A stretch of 64,000 nucleotides of DNA from Bradyrhizobium sp. Gha (GCF_900113735.1 NZ_FOQM01000007.1:62001-126000); one strand, 5' to 3'; shown: positions 54,510-62,420, counted from the stretch's first letter. Program-made: numbers and translations. The notes: generated by a model not told the origin, from the letters alone.

Positions 54510-54926
54510 ATGGCTCTCACCGTCATCTGCGTGACTGGACCCACCAACACCGGCAAGACAAGCACCATCCGCGAACTCACGGCCAAGCCCCTCGGATACA
54601 AGAAAGCCAAGGGCGAAGTTCGAGGTGTATTTCAGATGCCCAGACGAGGTTATGCCGTCGGCGTGAACAGTGGTGGCGACAACGTCCGTGGTGTGATGCG
54701 CGGTCTGGAATTTCTCGATGGCTACGATGGCCTCAGGGTTATTATTGTCGCGAGCCACACAGGCGAGAGTGATACTTTTCAGGCGGTGGAGCGCTTTGCG
54801 AAAAGCAAACGCGCTGCCTTTCATACCATCGAGACGGAAAAGCTCGACACTGCCCGCGAATGCAACGCCGCGATCAGAGCGAACGTCAGAAAGATCAAGC
54901 GTCTTATGCCCAAGCGGGGTCGTTAG
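54510..54926 (+). CDS. P-loop protein, 138 aa
   Basis: It starts MALTVICVTGPTNTGKTSTI with a Walker A (GPTNTGKT, residues 10-17) at the N-terminus. The rest has RGVFQMPRRGYAVGVNSGGD NVRGVMRGLEFLDGY, a hydrophobic strand LRVIIVASHTGESDTF and a basic end KKIKRLMPKRGR-type. It is a small NTPase of a type found on phages and islands, function unknown. Preceded by the copy A repeat. Confidence 0.8.
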   Translation: MALTVICVTGPTNTGKTSTIRELTAKPLGYKKAKGEVRGVFQMPRRGYAVGVNSGGDNVRGVMRGLEFLDGYDGLRVIIVASHTGESDTFQAVERFAKSKRAAFHTIETEKLDTARECNAAIRANVRKIKRLMPKRGR

Positions 54927-54963
54927 CCGCCAAGGCTCTCTTCCCGCCGACTAACGGCACGTG

Positions 54964-55003
54964 CATCCGGGCCATTGCTTTGCCCGAGCGGCAGCCATAG
55001 CGT
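54964..55003 (+). repeat. Duplicated 5' element, copy B
   Basis: Second copy of the element at 54442-54480, ending 24 bp before the ATG at 55028. The similar spacing to both genes suggests shared control. Confidence 0.8.
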
Positions 55004-55027
55004 TCTCCCTTTCGCGGAGGGTTCTCG

Positions 55028-55255
55028 ATGGATCAGCACCGGACCGCATTGATATTGTTTGGGCTCGCGTTGGTAGCCGTGATCGGGATGGCATCTGCGA
55101 TCACGTTGGAGCGCGTCAACAATCGTACAGCCAACAATGAAGTACCTCCCGGAACGGTCGGACTTGCGAGACCCCATCAACCGCTTGATCGGGCTCCCGG
55201 TGACCCGCTACCGACCGTGGGCGGGCCAACAGGAGCGATTAGGCAGCACCGCTGA
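55028..55255 (+). CDS. Small membrane protein, 75 aa
   Basis: One N-terminal membrane helix (TALILFGLALVAVIGMASAI), then a polar proline-rich tail. GGAGGG stands before the ATG. It shares its 5' element with the P-loop gene. No family recognised. Confidence 0.65.
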   Translation: MDQHRTALILFGLALVAVIGMASAITLERVNNRTANNEVPPGTVGLARPHQPLDRAPGDPLPTVGGPTGAIRQHR

Positions 55256-55372
55256 CCGAAACAATGACAGTCCTTCAAACGCATCACAGTCCATCTTTCC
55301 AAATAGGTACTGATAGATTGTCGAGCCACGCGGGAGCAGGCAAAAGACCCGGTCAGAAAGAAAGAAGCCGCT

Positions 55373-55403
55373 CCAGTTTCCTTGGGCGGCTTCCACTCGC
55401 GGC
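55373..55403 (-). terminator. Minus-strand terminator after 55410 gene
   Basis: Stem GAAGCCGC / GCGGCTTC with an inner partly paired region. On the minus strand it is followed by the T-rich run TTTCTTTCT. It lies just past the stop of the gene at 55410. Confidence 0.7.
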
Positions 55404-55409
55404 GACTTT

Positions 55410-55673
55410 TTAACGCCGGATAAAACGAGACCTAGGAAGTTGAAGCCTCCTTTTTGGCGCGGCTTCTCCTTGGTCTATGTTTTCAGCTCCACAACTCAGT
55501 TGGAATTTGACGTCCCAACCGGTTGCTTGCTCGTAAGATACATTCAGGTTGATCGTTGGCTCCAACGACAGAAGTATCAGGAGAAATGTGCCCACTGTCA
55601 GCCAATTGGCTCGCGGTGAGCGCTGCGCCACCCTGATCCGAACCGCCGGCGGTTGCCGGCGCTCGGTCTTCAT
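55410..55673 (-). CDS. Small membrane hypothetical protein, 87 aa
   Basis: MKTERRQPPAVRIRVAQRSP leads to one membrane helix (LTVGTFLLILLSLEPTI), then a short polar domain with one Cys and a basic tail. Only a weak ribosome site precedes the ATG, but a proper terminator follows the stop, which supports transcription. Function unknown. Confidence 0.55.
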   Translation of the reverse strand: MKTERRQPPAVRIRVAQRSPRANWLTVGTFLLILLSLEPTINLNVSYEQATGWDVKFQLSCGAENIDQGEAAPKRRLQLPRSRFIRR

Positions 55674-56072
55674 GCTCGTTAGTCCCTAGTCTCCATCACA
55701 AACGTACATTGCACGTCGACTTCGGACATCATCTGCCCTTTCATGCATAGCCACTCTACGCGGCCATCCCATGAGTTATGGAGCGCAGGCTCGTAACGCA
55801 AGCAACTGGGCAGACGGAATTCACGCCAAATTGGGCCGCGAGGGAATCTCGAAGGCTACCCAATGTGATATCCTAGCGAACCTTTGGGTTCACATTGTCT
55901 TGAGCGTCGGTGGCGTCCTTGTCTAAAGACGGCGCGCTGCGGTGCGTCCTTCTATAACTGCCCCAGCAAACACCGGCCGTTCGCCCACACCGCTGTACGA
56001 CCTCGCCAGCCCGTTGTAAGGCCATGACCACCGCCCTGCGGCGCCTATTCTTTCTCAAGAATCCCCCACAGC
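55674..56072. other. Gap without a convincing gene
   Basis: A minus-strand frame of 77 codons (55873-56106) is arginine-rich, has no ribosome site and reads into the repeat cluster, so it is not called. The stretch may be part of a replication origin region, given the adjacent iteron-like repeats. Confidence 0.5.
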
Positions 56073-56171
56073 GTGACATCCGTGACAGGGTATATACCCC
56101 TGTCACGTCACGTCACGCTAAGATGGGCCGTGATATCCGTGACATGTCACGCGTGACATCGAAAATGTCAC
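56073..56171. repeat. Iteron-like cluster of TGTCAC/GTGACA motifs
   Basis: About nine GTGAC/GTCAC motifs in 100 bp. They include a long inverted repeat CGTGACAGGG...CCCTGTCACG (56081-56107), three abutting CGTCA units (56106-56116) and a perfect 12-mer GTGACATGTCAC (56139-56150), with singles at 56073, 56153 and 56166. It abuts the 3' end of the AAA ATPase gene. Candidate origin or repressor-binding array. Confidence 0.8.
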
Positions 56172-57397
56172 GGCAGCCAGACCCGGTCCCCCATCGCGCC
56201 CACATGGCTTGCCTCTATCAGCCTGCCAGAGGCCCGGTGAAAGCGCTGCCTAAGCGTCTCATTGTCCACACTAGGCTCCTTGGCTAGGACGTCCGCGTAG
56301 AACCTGTTACGCCAAGCGTCGCGCGGTACGGTCGGGACACCGTCCGGGTAGCCTAGGTCGATAGGCCCCGGCTCGCCGCGATCTTCCTCCAGGACGGCGC
56401 GTAAAGACTCGAATGCCTTGGCGGTATTTCCCCTCAGGTTGAGCCCATCATCCGTTGATGCCGTGAGGCTGGCCGGCGTAACCTTCGTCGGCACGACTAC
56501 AGGCGCCGTAGTCTCGTTTCCGTCCGGATCAACGCCCAGCGACACAGACTCAAGCCGGAAGGCGGTAATGGTGCCCTCCTCGCCGTCGTTAGCGCCGGTA
56601 CACTCCAAGACGAACGACTTGCTTTCGCCCTTGCCTGAAGCTGTGACGCCAAACGACACGTCAATAGCGCCGTCAAGGTCAATGGCACCTTTGCCCCGAT
56701 CCCCTTCCCAACCGGAATGGTGAACTGCGGCGACGTGAGCACCGGTTGCCCGGTGTAGTTCGTCGACTGACTGCACGTATTTTTGCATGTCTTTGGAAGC
56801 GTTCTGGTCGCCTGCACCAAAGGTCCGCGTGACCGTGTCGACAATGATAAGAGCGCATTCGTGGCCGCACTTGGCCTCAAGCGTTTTGATCGCCCCTCCT
56901 AGCGACTTCGCGTCAATCAGTCCCCCTGTCAGGTCCAGCTTGCCACCAACCACAACGAAAGGGATTCCAGCGAATTCATACTTCTTCCGCCACGCAGCAA
57001 CGCGCCGTTCTGTCAGGCTCTTGCGTTCAGCCGCGAAGAAGACAACTAAGCCTTGCTTGACCTTCCGTCCGTGCCAATCCTGGCCCGCCGCAATGTGGCA
57101 ACCGATATCGCAGAGCAGAACGCTCTTGGCGGTACCCGGCTTCGCAACGAACAGTGAGAATTCACCGGCACCGAGGAAGTCTTTTACAACCCATTCTTTC
57201 GCAATGGACTCGTTCACGTCGTCGAACCATGTAACGTCGAAGCGCTCTTTCAGGTCTGCTTTGACCTGTGCAGGCAACTGCAACGGCCGATTATCGTTGG
57301 CCGGATTTGGCATCTTCACGTGCCGAACGATAGCCTCAGCCGTCTCGCGCGCGAACTCTTCCCCTTTCGGGAAGATCTTATCGAGGGTAAGGCTCAA
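56168..57397 (-). CDS. AAA ATPase, replication type (RepA/DnaB-like AAA_25)
   Basis: A 409-residue RecA-fold ATPase. Walker A is FVAKPGTAKSVLLCDIG (about 84-100), followed by GLVVFFAAERKSLTERRVAA, Walker B region CALIIVDTVTRTFGAGDQNA SKDMQ and a motif-3 AHVAAVHHSGWEGDRGKGAI. It resembles hexameric plasmid RepA helicases and phage/satellite primase-helicases. A C-terminal domain of about 90 residues is probably DNA-binding. It overlaps the 57394 gene by 4 bp. The iteron-like cluster at its 3' end is the likely site of action. Confidence 0.85.
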   Translation of the reverse strand: MSLTLDKIFPKGEEFARETAEAIVRHVKMPNPANDNRPLQLPAQVKADLKERFDVTWFDDVNESIAKEWVVKDFLGAGEFSLFVAKPGTAKSVLLCDIGCHIAAGQDWHGRKVKQGLVVFFAAERKSLTERRVAAWRKKYEFAGIPFVVVGGKLDLTGGLIDAKSLGGAIKTLEAKCGHECALIIVDTVTRTFGAGDQNASKDMQKYVQSVDELHRATGAHVAAVHHSGWEGDRGKGAIDLDGAIDVSFGVTASGKGESKSFVLECTGANDGEEGTITAFRLESVSLGVDPDGNETTAPVVVPTKVTPASLTASTDDGLNLRGNTAKAFESLRAVLEEDRGEPGPIDLGYPDGVPTVPRDAWRNRFYADVLAKEPSVDNETLRQRFHRASGRLIEASHVGAMGDRVWLP

Positions 57398-58026
57398 CGG
57401 TAGACCTCCGCAACAAGCTTACACATTGCCTGCCAACGAGCGGCCTGCTCGAAGTAGCGGCGAATGGATTCCGGCGTATCGTCTATCCAGAACCGCGACA
57501 GCCCTTCATCGTCACCGAAGCCCCAATCCCACGCTTCCAAGGCGGTATGGATATCGTTGCATTCGATCCGCTGAACAGCGGCGAGTTCTTTCAATGCCGC
57601 CCGGCTAATTGGCGCGATGTGGCAAACCCCCGTGCAGCCGGACTGCAGCCAATCGAGTGGATGCGCGTGAAGACGAACCGTCGACCGATTGATGTTGTCC
57701 CGGCCAAGCCATGAGGCGCGGCACGACACCGTTTCAAATGACCCGTCGTCGCCGATCAGGAGCAAGTCGACGAATTGGCCAGCCTCAATAATCGGAACGG
57801 CGAGCGCTGAACGCTTTGGCCCGATGTGCTCGGCAGGATAGATTTTGAAGTTGTAGCGAACACCGTTCCAAACGTACCCGTAATTAATCAACGCAGCTTG
57901 ACCAGTGCGCTCCGGATCAATCTCGCGTTCTTCAAGCCACGTTCTAACACCGACTTCATGACTAACATTTTCAAGAAACCGCCGCTCAACGTCCGCAGGT
58001 ATTGGCAGCGTGTCGTCAATACTCAT
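57394..58026 (-). CDS. Hypothetical protein, 210 aa, upstream of AAA ATPase
   Basis: MSIDDTLPIPADVERRFLEN opens a soluble protein with LINYGYVWNGVRYNFKIYPA EHIGPKRS, then GCTGVCHIAPISRAALKELA, ending in a helix-rich tail. It overlaps the AAA ATPase start by 4 bp and the upstream gene stop by 1 bp (TGATG), so the three are one operon. It could be the priming or DNA-binding partner of the helicase; no known family is recognised. Confidence 0.75.
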   Translation of the reverse strand: MSIDDTLPIPADVERRFLENVSHEVGVRTWLEEREIDPERTGQAALINYGYVWNGVRYNFKIYPAEHIGPKRSALAVPIIEAGQFVDLLLIGDDGSFETVSCRASWLGRDNINRSTVRLHAHPLDWLQSGCTGVCHIAPISRAALKELAAVQRIECNDIHTALEAWDWGFGDDEGLSRFWIDDTPESIRRYFEQAARWQAMCKLVAEVYR

Positions 58027-58346
58027 CAGGCGGCGGCTTTCACGTGCTGCAGGTACGATACAAGCGTGTTCACGAAATCATCGAACGTCCGGATTGTTCG
58101 CTGATATCCAACGCGGCGAACGACCGTCCTCAAAGTTGTGTGCCAATACTCGTCCGCCCACGAGAAGTGAGGCAGCAGCTTTGCGACTTGCTCTTCGGTC
58201 ATGCAATCGGCATCAGCAGAAAATCGCGTCAGCAATTCGACAGCCAGCGCGTTGCGCGGGTCTTCAGGAAATTTGGACTGCAATGATGCGCGCCACGGAA
58301 TGGCATGATTCAGCGCGTAATTAACGGACTTCTTAAGTTCAAGCAT
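58026..58346 (-). CDS. Hypothetical protein, 106 aa
   Basis: MLELKKSVNYALNHAIPWRA begins a mainly helical protein with FSADADCMTEEQVAKLLPHF SWADEYWHT and an end VNTLVSYLQHVKAAA. It shares the TGATG overlap with the gene downstream. The short gap of 60 bp to the prohead protease has its ribosome site. Unknown function. Confidence 0.72.
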   Translation of the reverse strand: MLELKKSVNYALNHAIPWRASLQSKFPEDPRNALAVELLTRFSADADCMTEEQVAKLLPHFSWADEYWHTTLRTVVRRVGYQRTIRTFDDFVNTLVSYLQHVKAAA

Positions 58347-58406
58347 ATTCTCTTTCTAAAATGAAATTGGCGGCGCCGACCGAGGGGCGCCGCAAGTTGG
58401 TGGAAT

Positions 58407-58928
58407 TCACGCGCGCACGGCGGCAGCCAATTCGGCCAGGGCGCGACTGAACGCATCGTCTGCGCATTTGAAGCTTGTAATGCGCGCTTGCGGGTTCGAT
58501 CCCTGTGAAACAAGCGACACTTCTTTCAAGTGGATGCCAGTTAAGTGCCGCTTCGCTGCCGAGCTACGAGGCGGAATGATGAATTTGGTCGGGATGTAGC
58601 CGATGCTCAAATCTGTCGCTGCGCCTGACTTGATCAATTCGTACACATCGCGGGCCATACTGCTTCCAACCGCGAGCTTGCCGGAACAGTGCAAGCCATG
58701 CGAGTCCTCATACATAGAATGCCAGACTCCTATCGGAAATGCGTCGAGGGTAGATGAACCCATGTTATGTTGAATCATCATCTTCGGCATGGTGCCATCT
58801 CGCCTATGCTGCGCGAGGCTATCCTTGAATGCCCCCGGCTCTATGACATCCCTATGAGAGTCGATGTTACCGAAGACGGCGCCATATCCGTGAATCGTGC
58901 CATCCTCGTTCATATCGATGCTACCCAT
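58407..58928 (-). CDS. HK97-family prohead protease
   Basis: A 173-residue serine protease of the caudoviral prohead class. EDGTIHGYGAVFGNIDSHRD VIEPGAF is the family start. The catalytic His is in MMIQHNM (H54) and the Ser in TDLSIGY (S108). The end is HLTGIHLKEVSLVSQGSNPQ ARI, also typical. In phages it trims the scaffold and capsid protein during head assembly; no capsid or portal gene is found near it. It overlaps the small upstream gene by 8 bp. Confidence 0.9.
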   Translation of the reverse strand: MGSIDMNEDGTIHGYGAVFGNIDSHRDVIEPGAFKDSLAQHRRDGTMPKMMIQHNMGSSTLDAFPIGVWHSMYEDSHGLHCSGKLAVGSSMARDVYELIKSGAATDLSIGYIPTKFIIPPRSSAAKRHLTGIHLKEVSLVSQGSNPQARITSFKCADDAFSRALAELAAAVRA

Positions 58929-59100
58929 CCATCATACTCCTGAGCGCGGATGTGAACCTATCGCAAGCGCGCTCGTACTCTTTCTCACCATCGAGCCTCA
59001 CAATTTTTCGCTCGCGAATGGCATACCCACCGGGTGGCAATTCCGAAAAATCAAATCTCGCAACTCCGTCCGCGACTGACCACTCTTTATAGTCGTTCAT
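58921..59100 (-). CDS. Small protein, 59 aa, coupled to prohead protease
   Basis: MNDYKEWSVADGVARFDFSE then LPPGGYAIRERKIVRLDGEK and an end LRSMMDG. GGAGG lies 9 bp before the ATG. Its stop overlaps the prohead protease start by 8 bp, so the two are coupled. It starts 1 bp before the stop region of the 59102 gene upstream. No known family. It is too short for a default length cut-off and is easy to miss. Confidence 0.72.
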   Translation of the reverse strand: MNDYKEWSVADGVARFDFSELPPGGYAIRERKIVRLDGEKEYERACDRFTSALRSMMDG

Positions 59101-59101
59101 A

Positions 59102-59659
59102 TTAGACGCCCTCCGGGAGCTTAATATATCCGAGAGACGCTGCCTGCCGAAGGAACGACATCATGTCGCTGCCCTTATCGAATGGAGAGTCTTTGAACAC
59201 GCGGTCAATCTCAAGTCTGCAGGGCGGCCAGAAACCGTAATTGAGCCCAGCAAGCTTTGCTGCCGTTTGCTCAATCCGCCTAAACGCGGGAATCGCTTGA
59301 GCAACGCACTGAGCTACGATCTTTTCATCAGCTTCAATGGCCGGCTGTACTTCCTTGCGGACACGGTCCTGTTCCTTCTTCGATGCTTCGGCAAATTTCT
59401 CCTTTTGAACTTCATACGCCTCAACTGCGCTGAAATACGCAGTCTGCGCTTCCGCAACAAAGGATTCATGTGACCTTCGCGGGCCCACGTTTTCGTTGCT
59501 AGTGATATCCGCTTTGCGTTTCGCGATGTAGGACTCATAATATCCCGGCGACGACACGTTGCGCAGCGCCGTCTGAGCTGCGTCTATGGCTTCCTTAGAT
59601 TGGATAAATGCGCGATGTTCGTTCACAAACTTCGCAGACGGTGCAGGAAAAGATGTCAT
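59102..59659 (-). CDS. Coiled-coil hypothetical protein, 185 aa
   Basis: Long helices with strong heptad character (AVEAYEVQKEKFAEASKKEQ DRVRKEVQPAIEADEK) form a coiled coil at about residues 75-125. A small globular end has GFWPPCRLEIDRVFKDSPFD. Position directly before the prohead protease could suggest a scaffold-like role, but no similarity is seen. Confidence 0.72.
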   Translation of the reverse strand: MTSFPAPSAKFVNEHRAFIQSKEAIDAAQTALRNVSSPGYYESYIAKRKADITSNENVGPRRSHESFVAEAQTAYFSAVEAYEVQKEKFAEASKKEQDRVRKEVQPAIEADEKIVAQCVAQAIPAFRRIEQTAAKLAGLNYGFWPPCRLEIDRVFKDSPFDKGSDMMSFLRQAASLGYIKLPEGV

Positions 59660-59682
59660 TCAAATAAACCCCAGTATGTAGA

Positions 59683-60252
59683 TTAAGCTGCACGGGCCTC
59701 TCGTTCGGCCCAATGGTCGCTGTTCATGAACGCAGCTAGTTCGAACAGCACTTTGCCGGAAATGCGCTTCGTTGTTGAAACGCCGTCTTCCAGCGATTTT
59801 GCGGCCTTCACGCCGAAGACCTCTTCACTCGGAGGTCGGCCCGGACATTCGCGAACAATAGAGACGCGCGGCGTCTCTAGATCGACGACGACATACGCGT
59901 GGTAGCTGCCAATTGCCGCCTGCAGGCGCTGTTCGATCATTCGCGGATCGAAGCTATCCAACATCACCGCAATCGCGTCACCCGCGCGAAGGCCGTCAGG
60001 TCCACGAAGATCGTAATAAAGGCGGGCCGCTTTTGCGGCGTTGTGTTGCGGAACGTCGGCAACGCTGCCGAAGAGCAGCAGGGCTGCATGAGTGGTGTCG
60101 ACCTCTGCCGGGCTTGAGCCCTCGCATTTTGGAATGAGGCCATCTTCCCGCTCAGTGCGGTAGACGGCGTTCACCGTCGAAGCGCGGATGCCGGTGATTC
60201 CGGGGAACGCTCTCAATAATTCAGGTGCCGTGGGCACGGCGATATTCTCCAA
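59683..60252 (-). CDS. Hypothetical protein, 189 aa, possible DNA-binding N-terminus
   Basis: The N-terminal part (ITGIRASTVNAVYRTEREDG LIPKCEGSSPAEVD) resembles a winged-helix/regulatory start seen in rhizobial phage proteins. A mixed C-terminal domain has AAIGSYHAYVVVDLETPRVS IVREC. It may be a regulator of the phage-type operon that follows it. Assignment is by eye only. Confidence 0.68.
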   Translation of the reverse strand: MENIAVPTAPELLRAFPGITGIRASTVNAVYRTEREDGLIPKCEGSSPAEVDTTHAALLLFGSVADVPQHNAAKAARLYYDLRGPDGLRAGDAIAVMLDSFDPRMIEQRLQAAIGSYHAYVVVDLETPRVSIVRECPGRPPSEEVFGVKAAKSLEDGVSTTKRISGKVLFELAAFMNSDHWAEREARAA

Positions 60253-60563
60253 TGTTGATGGTGGGTTGTGCGCGGCGCAATCCGCCGTGCGTTAGTCATA
60301 GAAAAACACGCAATCGACAAAATGCGGAGGTTGCGTGCGGAAAGGGGAGTGACAGCGCCTGCGGTTAGGCGCTGCACTCGACCCAGCGCGGTGACCGTCG
60401 AAACGAGCGATCTTGCGCATATAGGCGGCACCTAACGGCACCGCCCTTTCACGATTTCAAAGAGCCTTATGGAAGAGCCGAAGCCCCTAGTCCATGATTA
60501 CATTATGCGCACAGAAATCCGGGGATGTTTGCGGTTCTGTAGGAGGGTACAGGTCCGCAGAAT
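60253..60563. other. Gap without a gene
   Basis: The gap lies upstream of the 60252 gene and presumably holds its promoter. A plus-strand frame from 60468 has no ribosome site and overlaps the 60564 gene antisense, so it is not called. No repeat is evident. Confidence 0.5.
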
Positions 60564-61094
60564 TCATTCGCCGCGCACAGACCGCTCAATGTCGCGGAAA
60601 ACGTCCCGGAATGTGTCGTAGGTGAAGCCGTATTCTGCCGCCGCGACATGCTTTGCCATGGCTTCTGTCATCGGCTTATCAGCGGCGATCTTGGCGACTG
60701 TGACACCATTCTCTTGCAACAGCCATTGACGGGGTCGCCGTTCAGCCTTCCATGACGAACCCGGCTTCTGCAGTCGCTCAACGATATCAGAGACCAAAGT
60801 GCGACTTGCAATCGAGCCGGTTAGTTCCCGGACTCTTTCGAATGCGTCGACCTTGTCTTTGACCGTTTGAGCAAGGTCGACGTGGCGGCGGTCGCGTCGA
60901 ACCAGCTTCAATCGCCAGACCGAATCGCCTGCCGGATCGAGTAGATCGGCAAGAGTGTCTAAGAGAAGACGTCCCGCCGTGTCCTTCCTCAGGTATTCAA
61001 GCAATGCCGGAGGAATGTCGCGCTCCTCTAACCCCTTGGTCTCGGCCGGGCCCGTCATGATTTGAATGATGTCGTTTTCTTTGCCGAGGTTCAT
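60564..61094 (-). CDS. Hypothetical protein, 176 aa
   Basis: MNLGKENDIIQIMTGPAETK opens a soluble charged protein with IPPALLEYLRKDTAGRLLLD TLADLLDP, a basic central part (KLVRRDRRHVDLAQTVKDK) and a helical end YDTFRDVFRDIERSVRGE. The ATG at 61094 has GGGA 6 bp upstream; an ATG 12 bp earlier is possible. First gene of the phage-type minus-strand block, so a regulator is possible. Confidence 0.7.
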   Translation of the reverse strand: MNLGKENDIIQIMTGPAETKGLEERDIPPALLEYLRKDTAGRLLLDTLADLLDPAGDSVWRLKLVRRDRRHVDLAQTVKDKVDAFERVRELTGSIASRTLVSDIVERLQKPGSSWKAERRPRQWLLQENGVTVAKIAADKPMTEAMAKHVAAAEYGFTYDTFRDVFRDIERSVRGE

Positions 61095-61451
61095 TGTGCA
61101 TCCCAAGCATAGGGCGACCCGCCCTATTCCTTCCCCTCTAGAAACACTTACGCCCCCGACGCTGAAGCGAACGGAGGCGATCTATGATGCCGCACGCTTT
61201 GCGCGGCGCTGATTACAGTTCGACTTGATAGCACAGAAAGGCTCGAATTTCCATTGTAATTAGAAATTACGATCCTGTGCGAACGTCCCGATCTATAGCC
61301 GATTTCGCCGGATTTTTGTAGGTGGCTCTAGAAATTCTCTTACGCGTTGACTGCAGTATTCATAGCTGAAATTCGGTCGAAAATCTAGGTGACCCTAGAA
61401 ATTCTGCGAGCGAGAAGGCCGCCAAAGTAGACGGCCTCCTCATTTTCAAGA
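61095..61451. other. AT-rich intergenic region with TAGAAATT repeats
   Basis: Three copies of TAGAAATT at 61261, 61329 and 61396 are spaced 68 and 67 bp, with a related CTCTAGAAA at 61136-61144. A dyad GTAATT-aga-AATTAC lies at 61256-61270. Likely promoter/operator region for the minus-strand block. Confidence 0.5.
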
Positions 61452-61694
61452 TCAGTAACGCGGCCGATGTGTCCCGTACGTGCCATTGTTCGGGTTGAAG
61501 TTACCCGACGTGCCGTAGTTGTCACGCTGCGTACTGTTCGGGTTCGTCGCGGTATAGGGTTGCACGTACGTGCCGTTGCTTCGCGTGTACCCTGACACGC
61601 CATGGCTGTTGGGGTTCGATCCTGTGCCAACGTACTGCGCGTTAGCAGCCGACGCCGAGACGACGAGAGCGGCTGCAATAATCCACTTGCCCAC
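61452..61694 (-). CDS. Small secreted Asn/Tyr-rich protein, 80 aa
   Basis: A GTG start at 61694 with GGAGG 6 bp upstream gives MGKWIIAAALVVSASAANAQ, a signal peptide cleaved after ANA. The mature part is low-complexity (YTRSNGTYVQPYTATNPNST, GNFNPNNGTYGTHRPRY). It resembles short exported rhizobial proteins of unknown function. The frame is open further upstream but without a ribosome site. Confidence 0.75.
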   Translation of the reverse strand: MGKWIIAAALVVSASAANAQYVGTGSNPNSHGVSGYTRSNGTYVQPYTATNPNSTQRDNYGTSGNFNPNNGTYGTHRPRY

Positions 61695-61846
61695 TTTATT
61701 CCTCCAATTAGGATTTTGGTTCACGCGCAGGACAAAATCATGTGCCATGGCCAAGGGGTATTGGCAAATGTATGGAGACGACGGCGAACTTCGGTGCACT
61801 CCAGTCCCGCGTAGCGCCGAGAATGAACAAACGCTATGGTCGCGAC

Positions 61847-62176
61847 ATGAAGCGTAGCCATGCCCAGAAAGAGCTAATTGACTGCCACGACTGCGGAGCC
61901 CCGGTTTCGTTTTCGGCCGCTGCCTGCCCAACGTGCGGCTCGCGCGAGCCTACAGGGCCTTACGTTCAAAGCCGAGCCGAGCGGCTGCGCCATCGCGCCG
62001 AAGAGAAGAATGACCACACGTTACTGGCCATGACGGTCCTCTGTCTCGGGATTGGGTTCTCTTACGGCAGCCTCATGGTCGGACCTTGGGGCGCGGTTGG
62101 GTATGGCCTGATTGGAGTGATTATTGGTGTCCCGGCCGGGTTCATCATGAATGTCAGTCGGCGGCTGTTCGGTTAG
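61847..62176 (+). CDS. Zinc-ribbon membrane protein, 109 aa
   Basis: MKRSHAQKELIDCHDCGAPV SFSAAACPTCGSREP contains a C-x2-C ... C-x2-C zinc ribbon. Two membrane helices (about 58-80 and 84-105) follow, with a short charged end RRLFG. Alternative starts at 61823 or 61742 lack a ribosome site. Last gene before attR. Function unknown. Confidence 0.72.
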   Translation: MKRSHAQKELIDCHDCGAPVSFSAAACPTCGSREPTGPYVQSRAERLRHRAEEKNDHTLLAMTVLCLGIGFSYGSLMVGPWGAVGYGLIGVIIGVPAGFIMNVSRRLFG

Positions 62177-62270
62177 CCTCGCCTCCCGCTGCGACCCTCA
62201 AGAGGGCCGCCCGGTTCATCCGACCAGACCCCAAAGCTGACAATTCCGCTTTGTTCTTGTCGGCTATAGT

Positions 62271-62297
62271 GTTCAATCCCCTCAGCCGGCACCAGTA
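62271..62297 (+). repeat. attR: 27-bp direct repeat
   Basis: Identical to 44514-44540 (3' end of tRNA-Thr plus GTA). It marks the right end of the integrated element. Flanks differ, and no tRNA body is present on this side. Confidence 0.95.
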
Positions 62298-62420
62298 TTT
62301 ACAATGACTTATACCGAAAATGTAGCCCGCCTTTTTCCGTTAGGAGGGATCCGACGCACCTTGGGGATACAAGGGGCTGGATGCCGGAATGAAGTTCTTT
62401 GATCGCGGCTCGTATCGTCG

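Larger units (their letters stand above)
44541..62297. mobile_element. Integrated element of about 17.8 kb, candidate phage satellite
   Basis: Bounded by 27-bp perfect direct repeats at tRNA-Thr. Contents: two serine recombinases, XRE regulator, HEPN-type, SIR2-like (frameshifted) and ScoMcrA/DUF3883-type genes, P27-type terminase small subunit, replication-type AAA ATPase with iteron-like cluster, HK97-type prohead protease and many small unknown genes. Base composition is lower in GC than the flanks. No large terminase, portal, capsid or tail genes are seen, so it is not a complete prophage. Packaging and capsid-processing genes without structural genes suggest a satellite; a decayed prophage is the alternative. 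Confidence 0.85.

Noticed and set aside
55873..56106. A small arginine-rich minus-strand frame
   Set aside because: No ribosome site; it runs through the iteron-like repeats, and the composition is that of random GC-rich sequence.
56073..56171. CRISPR array
   Set aside because: The repeats are 5-12 bp with irregular spacing and mixed orientation, and no cas gene is present in the window.
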